Assembly (NCBI GenBank): GCA_016786725.1 | Contig: JAEUVU010000013.1 | Location: 486,114-550,113 of the forward strand | Reading direction: 5' to 3' | Length of the DNA stretch: 64,000 bases | Origin: Ferruginibacter sp. | GTDB taxonomy: Bacteria; Bacteroidota; Bacteroidia; Chitinophagales; Chitinophagaceae | Part shown: piece after piece, positions 41,946 to 50,846 of the stretch | Numbering within the stretch: position 1 is the first letter of the stretch | How the letters are laid out: every line of letters begins with the position of its first letter | The notes under the pieces: generated by a model | What the model saw: the letters and a program-made list of their open reading frames with translations, nothing else | The model's database searches: none | What the model was told of the DNA's origin: nothing | Made by a program: the position numbers and the translations under genes

Positions 41946-44900
41946 ATGCACATGAGAAGATTTTTATCACTGTTTACAATGTTGATGCTCTGTGGGGTGT
42001 TGGCATTTGCCCAAAGCCGGGTGGTGACCGGTAAGGTTACTGATGAGAACGGTAACCCAGTTTCTTTTGCTTCTGTAAAAGTAAAAGGTTCTCCAACCGG
42101 TGTTTCTGCCGATGCTAACGGAGCTTACTCCCTCAGAGTAAATCCTAATACAGTTCTGGTTATTTCAGGAGCAGGCTTTAAAGAAGCAGAAGTACCCGTA
42201 GGTACTCAAAATGTTTTGAATACTGTGATGGAAAAAGTTAAGAATGAAATGACCGAAGTTGTTGTAACCAGCGCCTTCGGTATTAAACGTGCTGCAAGAA
42301 GTACTTCAGCAAATGTTCAGAGCTTAACAGGCGATCAGGTTAACACTATCCGCCAGACAAACGTTAACAACGCATTAGCCGGTAAAGTAGCGGGTGCACA
42401 GGTTCGTAGCCAGGCAGTTGCTAAATTGGGTGCTGAAACAGTTATACGTTTACGTGGTGAAAATGGATTGGGTTCCGGTGGCGGAAACGTGTTGAATGAA
42501 CTTGGACAAAATGTGGCCAGAACAGCACTTTTCGTAGTAGATGGTACTATCATGCCAAGCAATGCAGATATCAACCCCGATGATGTTGAAGACATCTCTG
42601 TTTTACAGGGCCCGGCTGCCGCAGCTTTGTTCGGCCCAGACGGATCGAACGGTGCCGTTGTTATTACTTTGAAAAAAGCAAAAAGAAATGCCAGGGGAAT
42701 TGGCTTAGAGCTGAATATGGGTGTGCAGTTTGATAATGTATATATAGTTCCTGATTATCAGAATTCTTATGCCGGTGGCGCTAATGGAGATTTAACATTG
42801 TATACTTATAAGCCAGGGCAGCCAATAGCCTGGAAAGCTTTAGATGGTAAATATTATCATGATTATTCTGATGATGCAAGCTGGGGTCCCCGTATGGTAG
42901 GTCAGGAATATATTCCCTGGTATGCCTGGTATGGTGGCCATGAAGCTTCATACAAAACTGCAAAACTAACTCCTCAACCTACGAACGTACGTGATTTCTG
43001 GGAAACAGGCGTTACAAGAACAACCAACGTTGCTTTCTCAAAAGCTACAGATGCTTTAAATATGAGGGTTTCTTATACCAACCTTGATATTAAAGGTATT
43101 ACACCAAACGAATATTTAAGGCGCCATACATTAAATGCAAATCTTACAGCTGACCTTACCCCACGTTTTACAATGGGTATTAACTTTAACTATATAGCTG
43201 AAAATAAAAATACAGAAAGTGATGATGGATATTCAAACCAGTCAACCGGTTCATTCGGCCAATGGTTCCACAGAGACCTGGATATGAATAAAATGAAGGA
43301 ATTAAGGTCTATCACAAGCCCTGAAGGTGTATTCGCCAGCTGGAATAAAAATAACCCTGATTCTTATGATCCTACCAATCCAAGAAAATCATTTGCTGGT
43401 AACTACTGGTTTAATATGTACCAATATTTCGACAATATTGATAACCGTATCAGGAGAGACAGGATCTTTGGTGATGTATCTTTAACTTATAAACTCAGCA
43501 ATGACCTGAAAATTAAAGCTACTTACCGTAAGAACCAGTTAACTTCTAATCAGGAAGTTATTTATAAGAGCGAACTGGAGGCTAGTTCTAACCAAATGTC
43601 TTTCAATCCATGGGAAGGAAATGCTTTTGCAGGATATGGTACCGAGCAAACTACCAGCGATCGTCAGAACTATGAAGGTTTGATTACTTATTCTAAAAAG
43701 ATTAAGAGTTTCCAGATAAATGCAAATGGAGGTTTTGATGTATTGAAAACAAGGTTAAGGCGTATTAATGCCAATACAATGGGCGGTTTAAGTGCGCCAG
43801 GCTTATACGCCCTGGCTAACTCAAAAAATCCGATACAATACGGTAATACCAGGCAAAACTTTACCCGTCGTGGTATATTTATCCGTGCAGATATAGGTTT
43901 CCGCAACTTTTTATTTGCTGAAGGAAGTTACCGCAGGGATTATGCTTCTTCAGAACCTGCAGGTAGCTACATTGATTCTAAATCAGGTGGTTTGTCATTT
44001 GTATTCAGCGATTTGATCAAAAAAGCAGTACCATTTATCAGCTACGGTAAAATCAGAGGTTCTATGGGTGAGTTGTTAAATGTATTGAATCCAGGGCAAT
44101 TGCTTTCTGTGTACACCATTAACACACAGCAATACTCTGCTAACGGACAGAATTACATTCTGACCTCTACTCCTGATAACCTGGTTGATCCAAATCTGGT
44201 TGGTGCAGTAAATACAGAAAAAGAAATCGGACTTGAAATGAGGTTCCTTAAAAACAGGTTTGGTTTCAACATTACATATTGGGACAGAACAAATAAAGAC
44301 TTCCCTGTAAACGTAACAGTACCAGGACAGACTGGTTATACAACCATATCTGTTAATGCCGGTGAGATTGCCAAGAAAGGTTGGGAAGTATCTGCTTTTG
44401 TAAAACCTGTTCAATCTAAAAACTTCGATTGGGATATATCTGCTACGTGGGGATATTTAACCAAAAACCAGGTTGTTTCAATCACTCCTGAAATTAACAG
44501 GTTAACTGTTTCAAGCGGTGCATTCTCTGGTTCATCATCAGCATATACTGTTAATGAAGTAGGACAGCCTTGGGGCCAGATGTTTGGCGGAGGTATTAAA
44601 AAGATCAATGGTGTTCCTCAGCTAACAGCTGCCGGTTTATTTATTCGTGAGGCAGATACCAAATTTGGTAGCGTATTGCCTAATTATACCGGCGGTGTTC
44701 AAAATACCTTCAACCTGTTCAAAAACTTCACAGTTAACGTGAATATAGATTACTCTATTGGTGGTAAATTCTTCTCTCTATCTGATTTCTGGGGTACTTT
44801 CTCAGGTTTAACAGCTCGTACAGCAGAAATGAATGACCGCGGTATTCCTGTACGTGATCCAGTTGCTGACGGTGGTGGCGTTCACGTGTTTGGTGTGGAT

Positions 44901-45227
44901 GCGACAGGTAAGGCCGTTGATTACTATGTAGATGCCCAGACTTACTATCACCAGTTTAGAACCAACAGTATTGCTGAAAACAGCATTTACTCTTTATCTT
45001 TTGTAAAATTGAGAGAGTTAAGTTTAGGCTACAGGGTTCCGGTTGAAAAACTGGGAATAGGTAAATATGTGAAAACTGCAGTTTTCTCTATAGTATCACG
45101 TAACCCATGGCTCATCTGGTCTGAAGACAAAGGATTTGACCCATCTGAAATCAGCAATGTATTTGGTGAAGATGGTCAGTTACCAGGAACAAGATCAGTT
45201 GGTGTTAACTTAAAATTAGGATTCTAA
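41946..45227 (+). CDS. SusC/RagA-family TonB-linked outer-membrane transporter
   Basis: The 1093-residue protein imports bound glycans or peptides across the outer membrane with energy from TonB. After a signal peptide (MLMLCGVLAFAQ) comes the carboxypeptidase D regulatory-like domain (VVTGKVTDENGNPVSFASVK, about residues 24-105). The plug domain follows (VTSAFGIKRAARSTSANVQ; ALFVVDGTIMPSNADINPDD with the family's VDG; VLQGPAAAALFGPDGSNGAV). A 22-stranded barrel runs to the C-terminal RSVGVNLKLGF. Residue pattern and length match the SusC family rather than ordinary siderophore receptors. It forms one unit with the SusD-like lipoprotein, 73 bases downstream. No glycosidase, sensor or sigma/anti-sigma pair lies beside it, so the substrate is unknown. 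Confidence 0.95.
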   Translation: MHMRRFLSLFTMLMLCGVLAFAQSRVVTGKVTDENGNPVSFASVKVKGSPTGVSADANGAYSLRVNPNTVLVISGAGFKEAEVPVGTQNVLNTVMEKVKNEMTEVVVTSAFGIKRAARSTSANVQSLTGDQVNTIRQTNVNNALAGKVAGAQVRSQAVAKLGAETVIRLRGENGLGSGGGNVLNELGQNVARTALFVVDGTIMPSNADINPDDVEDISVLQGPAAAALFGPDGSNGAVVITLKKAKRNARGIGLELNMGVQFDNVYIVPDYQNSYAGGANGDLTLYTYKPGQPIAWKALDGKYYHDYSDDASWGPRMVGQEYIPWYAWYGGHEASYKTAKLTPQPTNVRDFWETGVTRTTNVAFSKATDALNMRVSYTNLDIKGITPNEYLRRHTLNANLTADLTPRFTMGINFNYIAENKNTESDDGYSNQSTGSFGQWFHRDLDMNKMKELRSITSPEGVFASWNKNNPDSYDPTNPRKSFAGNYWFNMYQYFDNIDNRIRRDRIFGDVSLTYKLSNDLKIKATYRKNQLTSNQEVIYKSELEASSNQMSFNPWEGNAFAGYGTEQTTSDRQNYEGLITYSKKIKSFQINANGGFDVLKTRLRRINANTMGGLSAPGLYALANSKNPIQYGNTRQNFTRRGIFIRADIGFRNFLFAEGSYRRDYASSEPAGSYIDSKSGGLSFVFSDLIKKAVPFISYGKIRGSMGELLNVLNPGQLLSVYTINTQQYSANGQNYILTSTPDNLVDPNLVGAVNTEKEIGLEMRFLKNRFGFNITYWDRTNKDFPVNVTVPGQTGYTTISVNAGEIAKKGWEVSAFVKPVQSKNFDWDISATWGYLTKNQVVSITPEINRLTVSSGAFSGSSSAYTVNEVGQPWGQMFGGGIKKINGVPQLTAAGLFIREADTKFGSVLPNYTGGVQNTFNLFKNFTVNVNIDYSIGGKFFSLSDFWGTFSGLTARTAEMNDRGIPVRDPVADGGGVHVFGVDATGKAVDYYVDAQTYYHQFRTNSIAENSIYSLSFVKLRELSLGYRVPVEKLGIGKYVKTAVFSIVSRNPWLIWSEDKGFDPSEISNVFGEDGQLPGTRSVGVNLKLGF

Positions 45228-45300
45228 GATATCTTTTTTAACTGAAGGAAGAATTCTTCATACTTAATTTTGTGTTTATTAACTACAAAAAATAAAAAAA

Positions 45301-46803
45301 ATGAAAAATATATCAATAAAAAAAATTACAACTGCGGGTCTTATCGCATTGACGCTTGTGGGTCCTGGTTGTGCAAAAATCAGCGAGTTTGGTACCACCA
45401 ATAACAACCCTAATGGTATCAACCAGCCTGTAACCTCGGCCCTGTTTACCCAGGTAATGGTTCAGTTGGATGATTTTGCAGCTAACGTAAGAAGGGGCGT
45501 TTATGCTCAGTATTTATCTGAAAACCAATACACAGAAACATCCCTTTATGCATTGCCATTACTGGAGATGGGCGGCACTTATTCAGGAGCCCTTCAGGAT
45601 ATGCAAACGATTATAAATACCAGTACTAATGCAAATCAGATAGCAGTAGCTAAAATCCTGAAATCTTATATTTTCTGGACGGTTACAGATGCCTGGGGTG
45701 ATATCCCTTACAGCGAGGCTTTACAAGGGGCCGGAAATTTAACTCCAAAATTTGATAAGCAGGAAGATGTATATTTTGGCTTGCTGAAAGATTTAAAGGA
45801 TGCCGTTAATGGCTTTGATGCCGGTCAAACTCCAGGTGGCGACATTGTGTACGGTGGCCTTACCAATAATGATGACAGAATACTTGCCTGGAGAAAACTG
45901 GGCAACAGCATACGTATGCTTATGGCAATGCGTTTAACCAACAAATATCCTGCTGCAGGTGGTAAAGCAGCCATCGAGTTTGCTGATGCAGCTGCTGGCC
46001 CTCACATTACTACCAATGCAGAGAATGCAGTAATAAACCCAAGTGCAACTTTCCAAAACCCCTGGTATCTGGTTTATCAAACACGTGATGACTACGCATC
46101 CAGCAAAACTATGGGAGATGTATTGTCCGGTTTAGGAGACAGCCGTTCAACTGTTTTTGGCACTCCGGGACCAACATTCCCTTATGGCTTAACAAGGGAT
46201 CTTGCAATTGCCTATGGAAACAGTGTAGGAAATAATCAATCAAGGGTATTGGCTACAAGTTTCAGGCAGCCTACTTCTCCTGTTGTAGTTATACCGGCTT
46301 CCCTTGTGTTGCTGGTAAGGGCCGAAGCTAAGGAGAGGGGATGGATTGCCGGCGGAACAGCCGGAGCAGAAGCGGATTACAATGCAGCTATCACAGCCTC
46401 TTATGCACAATGGGGTCTTACAGTTCCTGCAGGATACCTGACCGGAGCCGCAAGCTACGCTTCAGGTGCAGGGGTACCAGGCAGCATTGGAGCAGGCACT
46501 GCACCATATGATAACTACAGAGCAGCCGATAACAATATTCAGGACGCTGCTACCGGTGATAAATTGAAGCGTATTGCACTGCAATACTGGATTGCAGCCT
46601 TCCCTAACGGAAATGAAGGCTGGTCTAACCAAAGAAGGACCGGGGTGCCTAATTTTAAAGAAACAAGATTTAAAACAGGGCCTTTTGTAACCCGTTATGT
46701 ATATGGTAATAATGATTATGGCCTTAATAATGCAAATACTGCTGCTGCTGCTGCTGCAATAGGCGGTGATAAGCAAGACACCAAAGTATGGTGGGATAAC
46801 TAA
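45301..46803 (+). CDS. SusD/RagB-family substrate-binding lipoprotein
   Basis: The lid and substrate-binding partner of the upstream transporter. The 500-residue protein has a lipobox with Cys24 (LVGPGCAK). Motifs of the SusD-like (SusD and SusD-like_2) family are TSALFTQVMVQLDDFA, the TPR-type helices ARRGVYAQYLSENQY, ILKSYIFWTVTDAWGDIPYS with the family WGDIPY, FDKQEDVYFGLLKDL and LGNSIRMLMAMRLTNKYP. The C-terminal part includes VLLVRAEAKERGW and IALQYWIAAFPNGNEGWSNQ. A run of six Ala (codons GCT x5 and GCA at 46741-46758) precedes the C-terminus. It would be acylated and matured by Lnb and displayed on the cell surface. Confidence 0.95.
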   Translation: MKNISIKKITTAGLIALTLVGPGCAKISEFGTTNNNPNGINQPVTSALFTQVMVQLDDFAANVRRGVYAQYLSENQYTETSLYALPLLEMGGTYSGALQDMQTIINTSTNANQIAVAKILKSYIFWTVTDAWGDIPYSEALQGAGNLTPKFDKQEDVYFGLLKDLKDAVNGFDAGQTPGGDIVYGGLTNNDDRILAWRKLGNSIRMLMAMRLTNKYPAAGGKAAIEFADAAAGPHITTNAENAVINPSATFQNPWYLVYQTRDDYASSKTMGDVLSGLGDSRSTVFGTPGPTFPYGLTRDLAIAYGNSVGNNQSRVLATSFRQPTSPVVVIPASLVLLVRAEAKERGWIAGGTAGAEADYNAAITASYAQWGLTVPAGYLTGAASYASGAGVPGSIGAGTAPYDNYRAADNNIQDAATGDKLKRIALQYWIAAFPNGNEGWSNQRRTGVPNFKETRFKTGPFVTRYVYGNNDYGLNNANTAAAAAAIGGDKQDTKVWWDN

Positions 46804-46813
46804 AAGAAATTTT

Positions 46814-46845
46814 AAACCATTCCGGCCGTTAAGCCGGGATGGTTT
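46814..46845 (+). other. Intercistronic hairpin after susD
   Basis: AAACCATTCCGGC (46814-46826) pairs with GCCGGGATGGTTT (46833-46845), 12 of 13 positions, without a following T run. It could attenuate or stabilise the operon mRNA, lowering expression of the third gene relative to susCD. Confidence 0.55.
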
Positions 46846-46881
46846 ATCAAATAATTTCGTAAACAACAAAAAACACTTAAT

Positions 46882-47850
46882 ATGAAATATTTAAACCTTA
46901 CAAAGAATATTGCAGCCGCAGCAATGTGTTCTTTGGTTTTTGTTGCCTGTAAAAAGGCCAAAGTGTCAACTCCCTTGGGAGATGCCGGACAAACACTTGT
47001 AAAAATACTGGGCGGCGGTACCCCTGCTTCTACGGCTTCAAAGCCTATTGACTTTGTTGCTACACCTACCAAAATATTAGCAGTTGAGGTTCGCAGGGAT
47101 GTTCCAAATGAAACTGAATTGAACAAGACTATGGTAGTAACTGTAAAAGATGATACAGCAGCGGTAACAGCTGCCGGAAGGACCCATATGCCGGTTGCCT
47201 GGTACACTGTAGCAGTTGATGGCGGAACTAAAACCGGCGGCCAGGGAGGTACATTCACCATTACCTTTCAGCCCGGAGAGTTTTCAAAATCAATATATGT
47301 AACTGTTCCTAACGCAACTTTAATGAACCCAAGTCTGGTATATGGCCTTGGTTTTACAGTAATGACTGCAGATCAGGCCGCTACGCTTTCTACTCAAAAA
47401 TCAGTTGTTGTTGAAATCGGGGCAAAAAATGCTTATGATGGTATCTATTCTGTAGAGTCTGGTTGGGTAACACGATATACAGCTCCTGGCGTACCTGCAG
47501 GTGATGCTATTAGCGGCGATTTAACCGGAAACCCGGATGTTTATATGGTAACTACAGGCGCTTATAAGTGTAATATTCCACCGGTAAGTACACCAGGCGG
47601 TTTATACTGGGCTAACGCAGCAGTAAACAACTCTATGGTTGCCGGTATTGATGGTACCTACGCAGTTGTTGACCCATCAACAAACCTGGTAACAATGGCT
47701 TCTGCTGGTAATGCTACGCTTACTAACTGGGCAGGTAAAACAAATAATTATGTTCCTTCTACAAAAACTTTCAATCTTGCTTTCAGGTGGAACCCCACTT
47801 CTACTGTAAGGGAGTATGAGATCGTTTTAAAGTATAAGGCACCTAGATAG
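46882..47850 (+). CDS. Surface lipoprotein with DUF1735-like region, third gene of the Sus-type operon
   Basis: A 322-residue predicted lipoprotein: leader MKYLNLTKNIAAAAMCSLVF with lipobox FVAC and Cys23. The N-terminal half (IDFVATPTKILAVEVRRDVP, TMVVTVKDD, TFTITFQPGEFSKSIYVTVP) is a beta sandwich like DUF1735 domains that follow SusD genes. The C-terminal half (DGIYSVESGWVTRYTAPG, FRWNPTSTVREYEIVLKYK) looks like an additional beta domain used for ligand binding in SusE/SusF-type proteins. Position as third gene after susC and susD supports a surface glycan- or peptide-binding role. The ligand is unknown. A strong terminator follows, ending the operon. Confidence 0.8.
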   Translation: MKYLNLTKNIAAAAMCSLVFVACKKAKVSTPLGDAGQTLVKILGGGTPASTASKPIDFVATPTKILAVEVRRDVPNETELNKTMVVTVKDDTAAVTAAGRTHMPVAWYTVAVDGGTKTGGQGGTFTITFQPGEFSKSIYVTVPNATLMNPSLVYGLGFTVMTADQAATLSTQKSVVVEIGAKNAYDGIYSVESGWVTRYTAPGVPAGDAISGDLTGNPDVYMVTTGAYKCNIPPVSTPGGLYWANAAVNNSMVAGIDGTYAVVDPSTNLVTMASAGNATLTNWAGKTNNYVPSTKTFNLAFRWNPTSTVREYEIVLKYKAPR

Positions 47851-47878
47851 TTTTAACAGCTTTATAAAATACTTTTGC

Positions 47879-47910
47879 AAAGAGCCCCAACCGGGGCTCT
47901 TTGTTTTTTA
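47879..47910 (+). terminator. Terminator of the susCD operon
   Basis: Perfect 10-bp stem AAAGAGCCCC (47879-47888) / GGGGCTCTTT (47893-47902), loop AACC, then GTTTTTT. It is one of the strongest terminators in the window. Confidence 0.92.
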
Positions 47911-47916
47911 TCTTTG
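47909..47916 (+). promoter_or_regulatory. TATCTTTG -7 element before the DUF3467 gene
   Basis: TATCTTTG matches TANNTTTG exactly, 19 bases before the start codon. It overlaps the tail of the preceding terminator. Confidence 0.45.
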
Positions 47917-47935
47917 TAAAATAAAAAAATAAAAA

Positions 47936-48250
47936 ATGAGTAATCTTCCAGAACAGCCAAATCAAATCAATATAGAAATTTCTGAAGAAGTTTCTGAAGG
48001 TGAATATGCAAACCTGGCAATCATTACGCATAGCCATGCCGAATTTGTAATTGATTTCGTAAACGTAATGCCCGGCACACCAAAGAGTAAAGTAAAGAGC
48101 CGTATAATTTTAACTCCCTTTCATGCCAAGCGCTTTATGAAGGCGATGGTGGACAATGTTAAAAAATTTGAAACAGCCAACGGAAATATACAAGATATGG
48201 AAGCAGTGGAAATACCATTTAATTTTGGCGGTCCAACAGCTCAGGCATAA
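47936..48250 (+). CDS. DUF3467 domain protein
   Basis: A 104-residue cytosolic protein with the full DUF3467 pattern: INIEISEEVSEGEYANLAII, THSHAEFVIDFVNVMPGTPK, SKVKSRIILTPFHAKRFMKA and a helix LKDNVKKFE-like MVDNVKKFETANG. DUF3467 proteins are small, very conserved in Bacteroidota and some archaea, and uncharacterised as far as I know. No signal peptide or metal site is seen. It has its own promoter-like element and is followed by the convergent radC. The length is normal. Confidence 0.88.
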   Translation: MSNLPEQPNQINIEISEEVSEGEYANLAIITHSHAEFVIDFVNVMPGTPKSKVKSRIILTPFHAKRFMKAMVDNVKKFETANGNIQDMEAVEIPFNFGGPTAQA

Positions 48251-48257
48251 ATGGCAG

Positions 48258-48959
48258 TTAAAGTATTCCATCATCTGCAAAACTGTAGAAACCCTCTTCG
48301 CTGACAATAATGTGGTCAATGATTTTTATATCAAGATAATTTGCCGCGTCTTTAATCCTTTTGGTGAGTTCTTCATCCGCCCGGCTGGGCTGCAGGTTTC
48401 CCGAAGGATGGTTGTGACACAGCACTATTGAGGTAGCATCCTCTTCTAAGGCCTTTTTTAAAATTACCCTTGGATCGGCTACTGTGCCGGTTATACCGCC
48501 TTTACTAATAATCTCAAAATGATTTATTTTATTTGCCCGGTTTAAAAAAACAACAGCAAAAACTTCGTAACTGTAATCTTTCAACGTAGCCTGTAAATAT
48601 TGCGCAATATCCCTGCTTGATTTTACCACTGTTTTTTCAAGAAAGGATGAAGCCTGCCTTCTTCGGCTCAATTCAAGTGCAGCTGCAATTATTATTGATT
48701 TAGCCTGCCCAATACCCTTAACCTGTTTAAAGTCACTAAGGGATAGTTTTCCAAGTTCATTTAAATTATCCCCACCCAGTTTTAAAATTTCTTTCGCAAG
48801 CTCTACAGCACTTTTGTTTCTGCTGCCGTTATTTAAAAGAATTGCAATTAATTCTGAATTACTTAATGAACTAGCTCCTTTTGTAATTAACTTTTCTCTC
48901 GGGCGATCATCAATGGCCCAGTTTTTTATAGATGTGGAAGGCTTGTTGACATTTTCCAT
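48258..48959 (-). CDS. radC: RadC family JAB/MPN protein
   Basis: A 233-residue protein. The N-terminal helical domain has the UPF0758 start (SIKNWAIDDRPREKLITKGA; LSNSELIAILLNNGSRNKSA) with an HhH (LSDFKQVKGIGQAKSIIIAA). The C-terminal JAB1/MPN+ metalloprotease-like domain carries the metal motif H-N-H-P-S-G-N...S-R-A-D-E (LCHNHPSGNLQPSRADEEL) plus the upstream Glu in EVFAVVFLNRAN. Despite the name, a role in DNA repair is doubtful and the activity is unknown. The length is normal. It is divergent from prs, 77 bases apart. Confidence 0.92.
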   Translation of the reverse strand: MENVNKPSTSIKNWAIDDRPREKLITKGASSLSNSELIAILLNNGSRNKSAVELAKEILKLGGDNLNELGKLSLSDFKQVKGIGQAKSIIIAAALELSRRRQASSFLEKTVVKSSRDIAQYLQATLKDYSYEVFAVVFLNRANKINHFEIISKGGITGTVADPRVILKKALEEDATSIVLCHNHPSGNLQPSRADEELTKRIKDAANYLDIKIIDHIIVSEEGFYSFADDGIL

Positions 48960-49036
48960 CAGCTGTATATTAAATCATCTAAACTTAGTGATACATTCGC
49001 AGCATACATTCTTCACTTATCTCAATTTAAATATAT

Positions 49037-49990
49037 ATGGAATCAAATGCAAAAATTTTTTCAGGAACAGGGTCTCAATACCTGGCAGAGAAAATTGCAA
49101 AAAAGTTTGGCGAACCACTGGGAAAAGTAAATATTCAACGGTTTAGCGATGGGGAGATTTATGTTGAGTTCAAAGAAAGTATCAGGGGGCAATTTGTTTT
49201 TTTAATTCAAAGCACTTATGCTCCATCAGATAATTTAATGGAGTTGCTTTTAATGATAGATGCGGCAAAACGGGCCTCAGCTTACAAAGTAATTGCTGTG
49301 ATCCCTTATTATGGACTAGCCAGGCAGGACAGAAAAGACAGACCCAGGGTTGCTATCGGGTCAAAACTCGTGGCGAATATGCTTACTGCGGCCGGTGCCG
49401 ACCGTGTAATAACTATGGACCTGCATGCCCCTCAGATACAGGGCTATTTTGATATTCCTGTTGATCACCTGGATTCTTCAGCCATCTTTATACCTTACAT
49501 AGAAAATCTCAAACTGGCTAACTTAACTTTTGCAGCACCAGATGTAGGAAGTGCAAACCGCATACGGGAAATAGCCACCTATTTTGAGTGCGAAATGGTT
49601 ATTTGTGATAAGCATCGGAAAAGAGCCAATGAAATCGCCAGTATGGTAGTAATTGGAGACGTTACAGACCGTGACGTTGTTTTAATTGATGATATCTGCG
49701 ATACGGGCGGAACACTATGTAAAAGCGCAGCTCTGATGAAAGACAACGGAGCCAGAAGCGTAAGAGCTCTATGTACTCACCCGGTATTGAGCGGCAATGC
49801 ATATAAGAATATTGAAAACAGTGTTTTGGAAGAACTGGTAGTATGCGATACTATACCTTTAAGGGGAGAATGCAGCAAGATCAAGGTTGTTTCTGCTGAT
49901 GAATTATTTGCAATAACAATACGTAATGCACTGGAAAATAAAAGTATTAATAGCTTGTTTATGAGAAGCAGGATGGCAAATAAAAAATAG
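49037..49990 (+). CDS. prs: Ribose-phosphate pyrophosphokinase
   Basis: Makes PRPP from ribose 5-phosphate and ATP for nucleotide, His and Trp synthesis. The 317-residue protein has an N-terminal ATP-binding region (SNAKIFSGTGSQYLAEKIAK; the flexible loop with YYGLARQDRKDRP), the metal-binding DLHAPQIQGYFDIPVDHL and the PRPP loop DVVLIDDICDTGGTLCKSA. The length is normal for class I enzymes. It precedes rplY by 123 bases; the gap holds a separate promoter-like element, so rplY can be transcribed on its own. Confidence 0.96.
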   Translation: MESNAKIFSGTGSQYLAEKIAKKFGEPLGKVNIQRFSDGEIYVEFKESIRGQFVFLIQSTYAPSDNLMELLLMIDAAKRASAYKVIAVIPYYGLARQDRKDRPRVAIGSKLVANMLTAAGADRVITMDLHAPQIQGYFDIPVDHLDSSAIFIPYIENLKLANLTFAAPDVGSANRIREIATYFECEMVICDKHRKRANEIASMVVIGDVTDRDVVLIDDICDTGGTLCKSAALMKDNGARSVRALCTHPVLSGNAYKNIENSVLEELVVCDTIPLRGECSKIKVVSADELFAITIRNALENKSINSLFMRSRMANKK

Positions 49991-50080
49991 ATCTTGATAT
50001 CATACGGAGATAATGGATAGTTTTGGTTGTACAAACCTGGATTATCGAGTAATTCATTATATAATTATGCATTAATTACC

Positions 50081-50088
50081 TACCTTTG
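50081..50088 (+). promoter_or_regulatory. TACCTTTG -7 element before rplY
   Basis: Exact TANNTTTG match 25 bases before the rplY start. No clear TTG is found at the expected upstream distance. Confidence 0.5.
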
Positions 50089-50113
50089 CGCCTCATTAAA
50101 AATTTATAATAAA

Positions 50114-50737
50114 ATGAAATCAATTACAATCGAAGGACAACTGAGGACCGACAGCGGAAAAAAAGCCACCCGCCAACTTCGCTCTCAGAAAATGGTGCCA
50201 GGTGTAATTTATGGTGGTTCTCAAGAGATCAACTTCTCTGCTCCGGCAACTGCTTTTAAAGACATCGTTTACACATCAGAATTTATGGTGGCAAATATCA
50301 ATATTGATGGTAAAACATACCGTTGTATTTTAAAGGATCTGCAGTTTCATAAAGTAACAGATTTATTACTTCATGTTGATTTTTTAGAACTGGTAGAAAA
50401 TAAAAAAGTAATTGCAACCCTGCCATTACATTTTACCGGAACTCCTGCAGGTGTAAAGGCTGGCGGAAAGCTGGTTCTTAAAATGAAATCAGTAAAAGTA
50501 AAAGCGCTCCCTAAATATTTAAAGGAAAACATTGAGGTAAATATTGAAAAGCTTGAACTGAATGAAAACATCAGGGTACAGGATATTCCGGCTGAAAACA
50601 TGGAAATTTTAAATTCTCCACGTATACCTATTGCATCGGTAACCATGACAAGGCAATTGAAACAGGAGGAAGCATCTGCACCTAAAGCTGAAGCAGCTCC
50701 TGCTGCAAAGGCTGCCGCACCAGAAGCTAAAAAATAA
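50114..50737 (+). CDS. rplY: 50S ribosomal protein L25/general stress protein Ctc
   Basis: Binds 5S rRNA in the large ribosomal subunit. The 207-residue long form contains the L25 beta barrel (MKSITIEGQLRTDSGKKATR, QKMVPGVIYGG, VANINIDGKTYRCILKDLQF, HVDFLELVENKKV). The C-terminal TL5/CTC extension follows (LPLHFTGTPAGVKAGGKLV, LPKYLKENIEVNIEKLELNE) with an Ala/Lys-rich tail. The start at 50114 is chosen; an upstream extension from 50027 crosses the promoter motif. A terminator follows at 50758-50786. Confidence 0.95.
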   Translation: MKSITIEGQLRTDSGKKATRQLRSQKMVPGVIYGGSQEINFSAPATAFKDIVYTSEFMVANINIDGKTYRCILKDLQFHKVTDLLLHVDFLELVENKKVIATLPLHFTGTPAGVKAGGKLVLKMKSVKVKALPKYLKENIEVNIEKLELNENIRVQDIPAENMEILNSPRIPIASVTMTRQLKQEEASAPKAEAAPAAKAAAPEAKK

Positions 50738-50757
50738 TACTGAATGTATATTCACCA

Positions 50758-50786
50758 AAGCCTTCCTCAACCGGAAGGCTTTTTTG
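50758..50786 (+). terminator. Terminator after rplY
   Basis: Perfect stem AAAGCCTTCC (50758-50767) / GGAAGGCTTT (50773-50782) followed by T4. Confidence 0.9.
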
Positions 50787-50818
50787 TAAATGGTACCTTA
50801 AAGCGATGAAACTTTAAT

Positions 50819-50826
50819 TACCTTTG
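50819..50826 (+). promoter_or_regulatory. TACCTTTG -7 element before yidC
   Basis: Exact TANNTTTG match 20 bases before the yidC start, after the rplY terminator. Confidence 0.5.
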
Positions 50827-50846
50827 CCCACTTAAAACCAGTAAAA

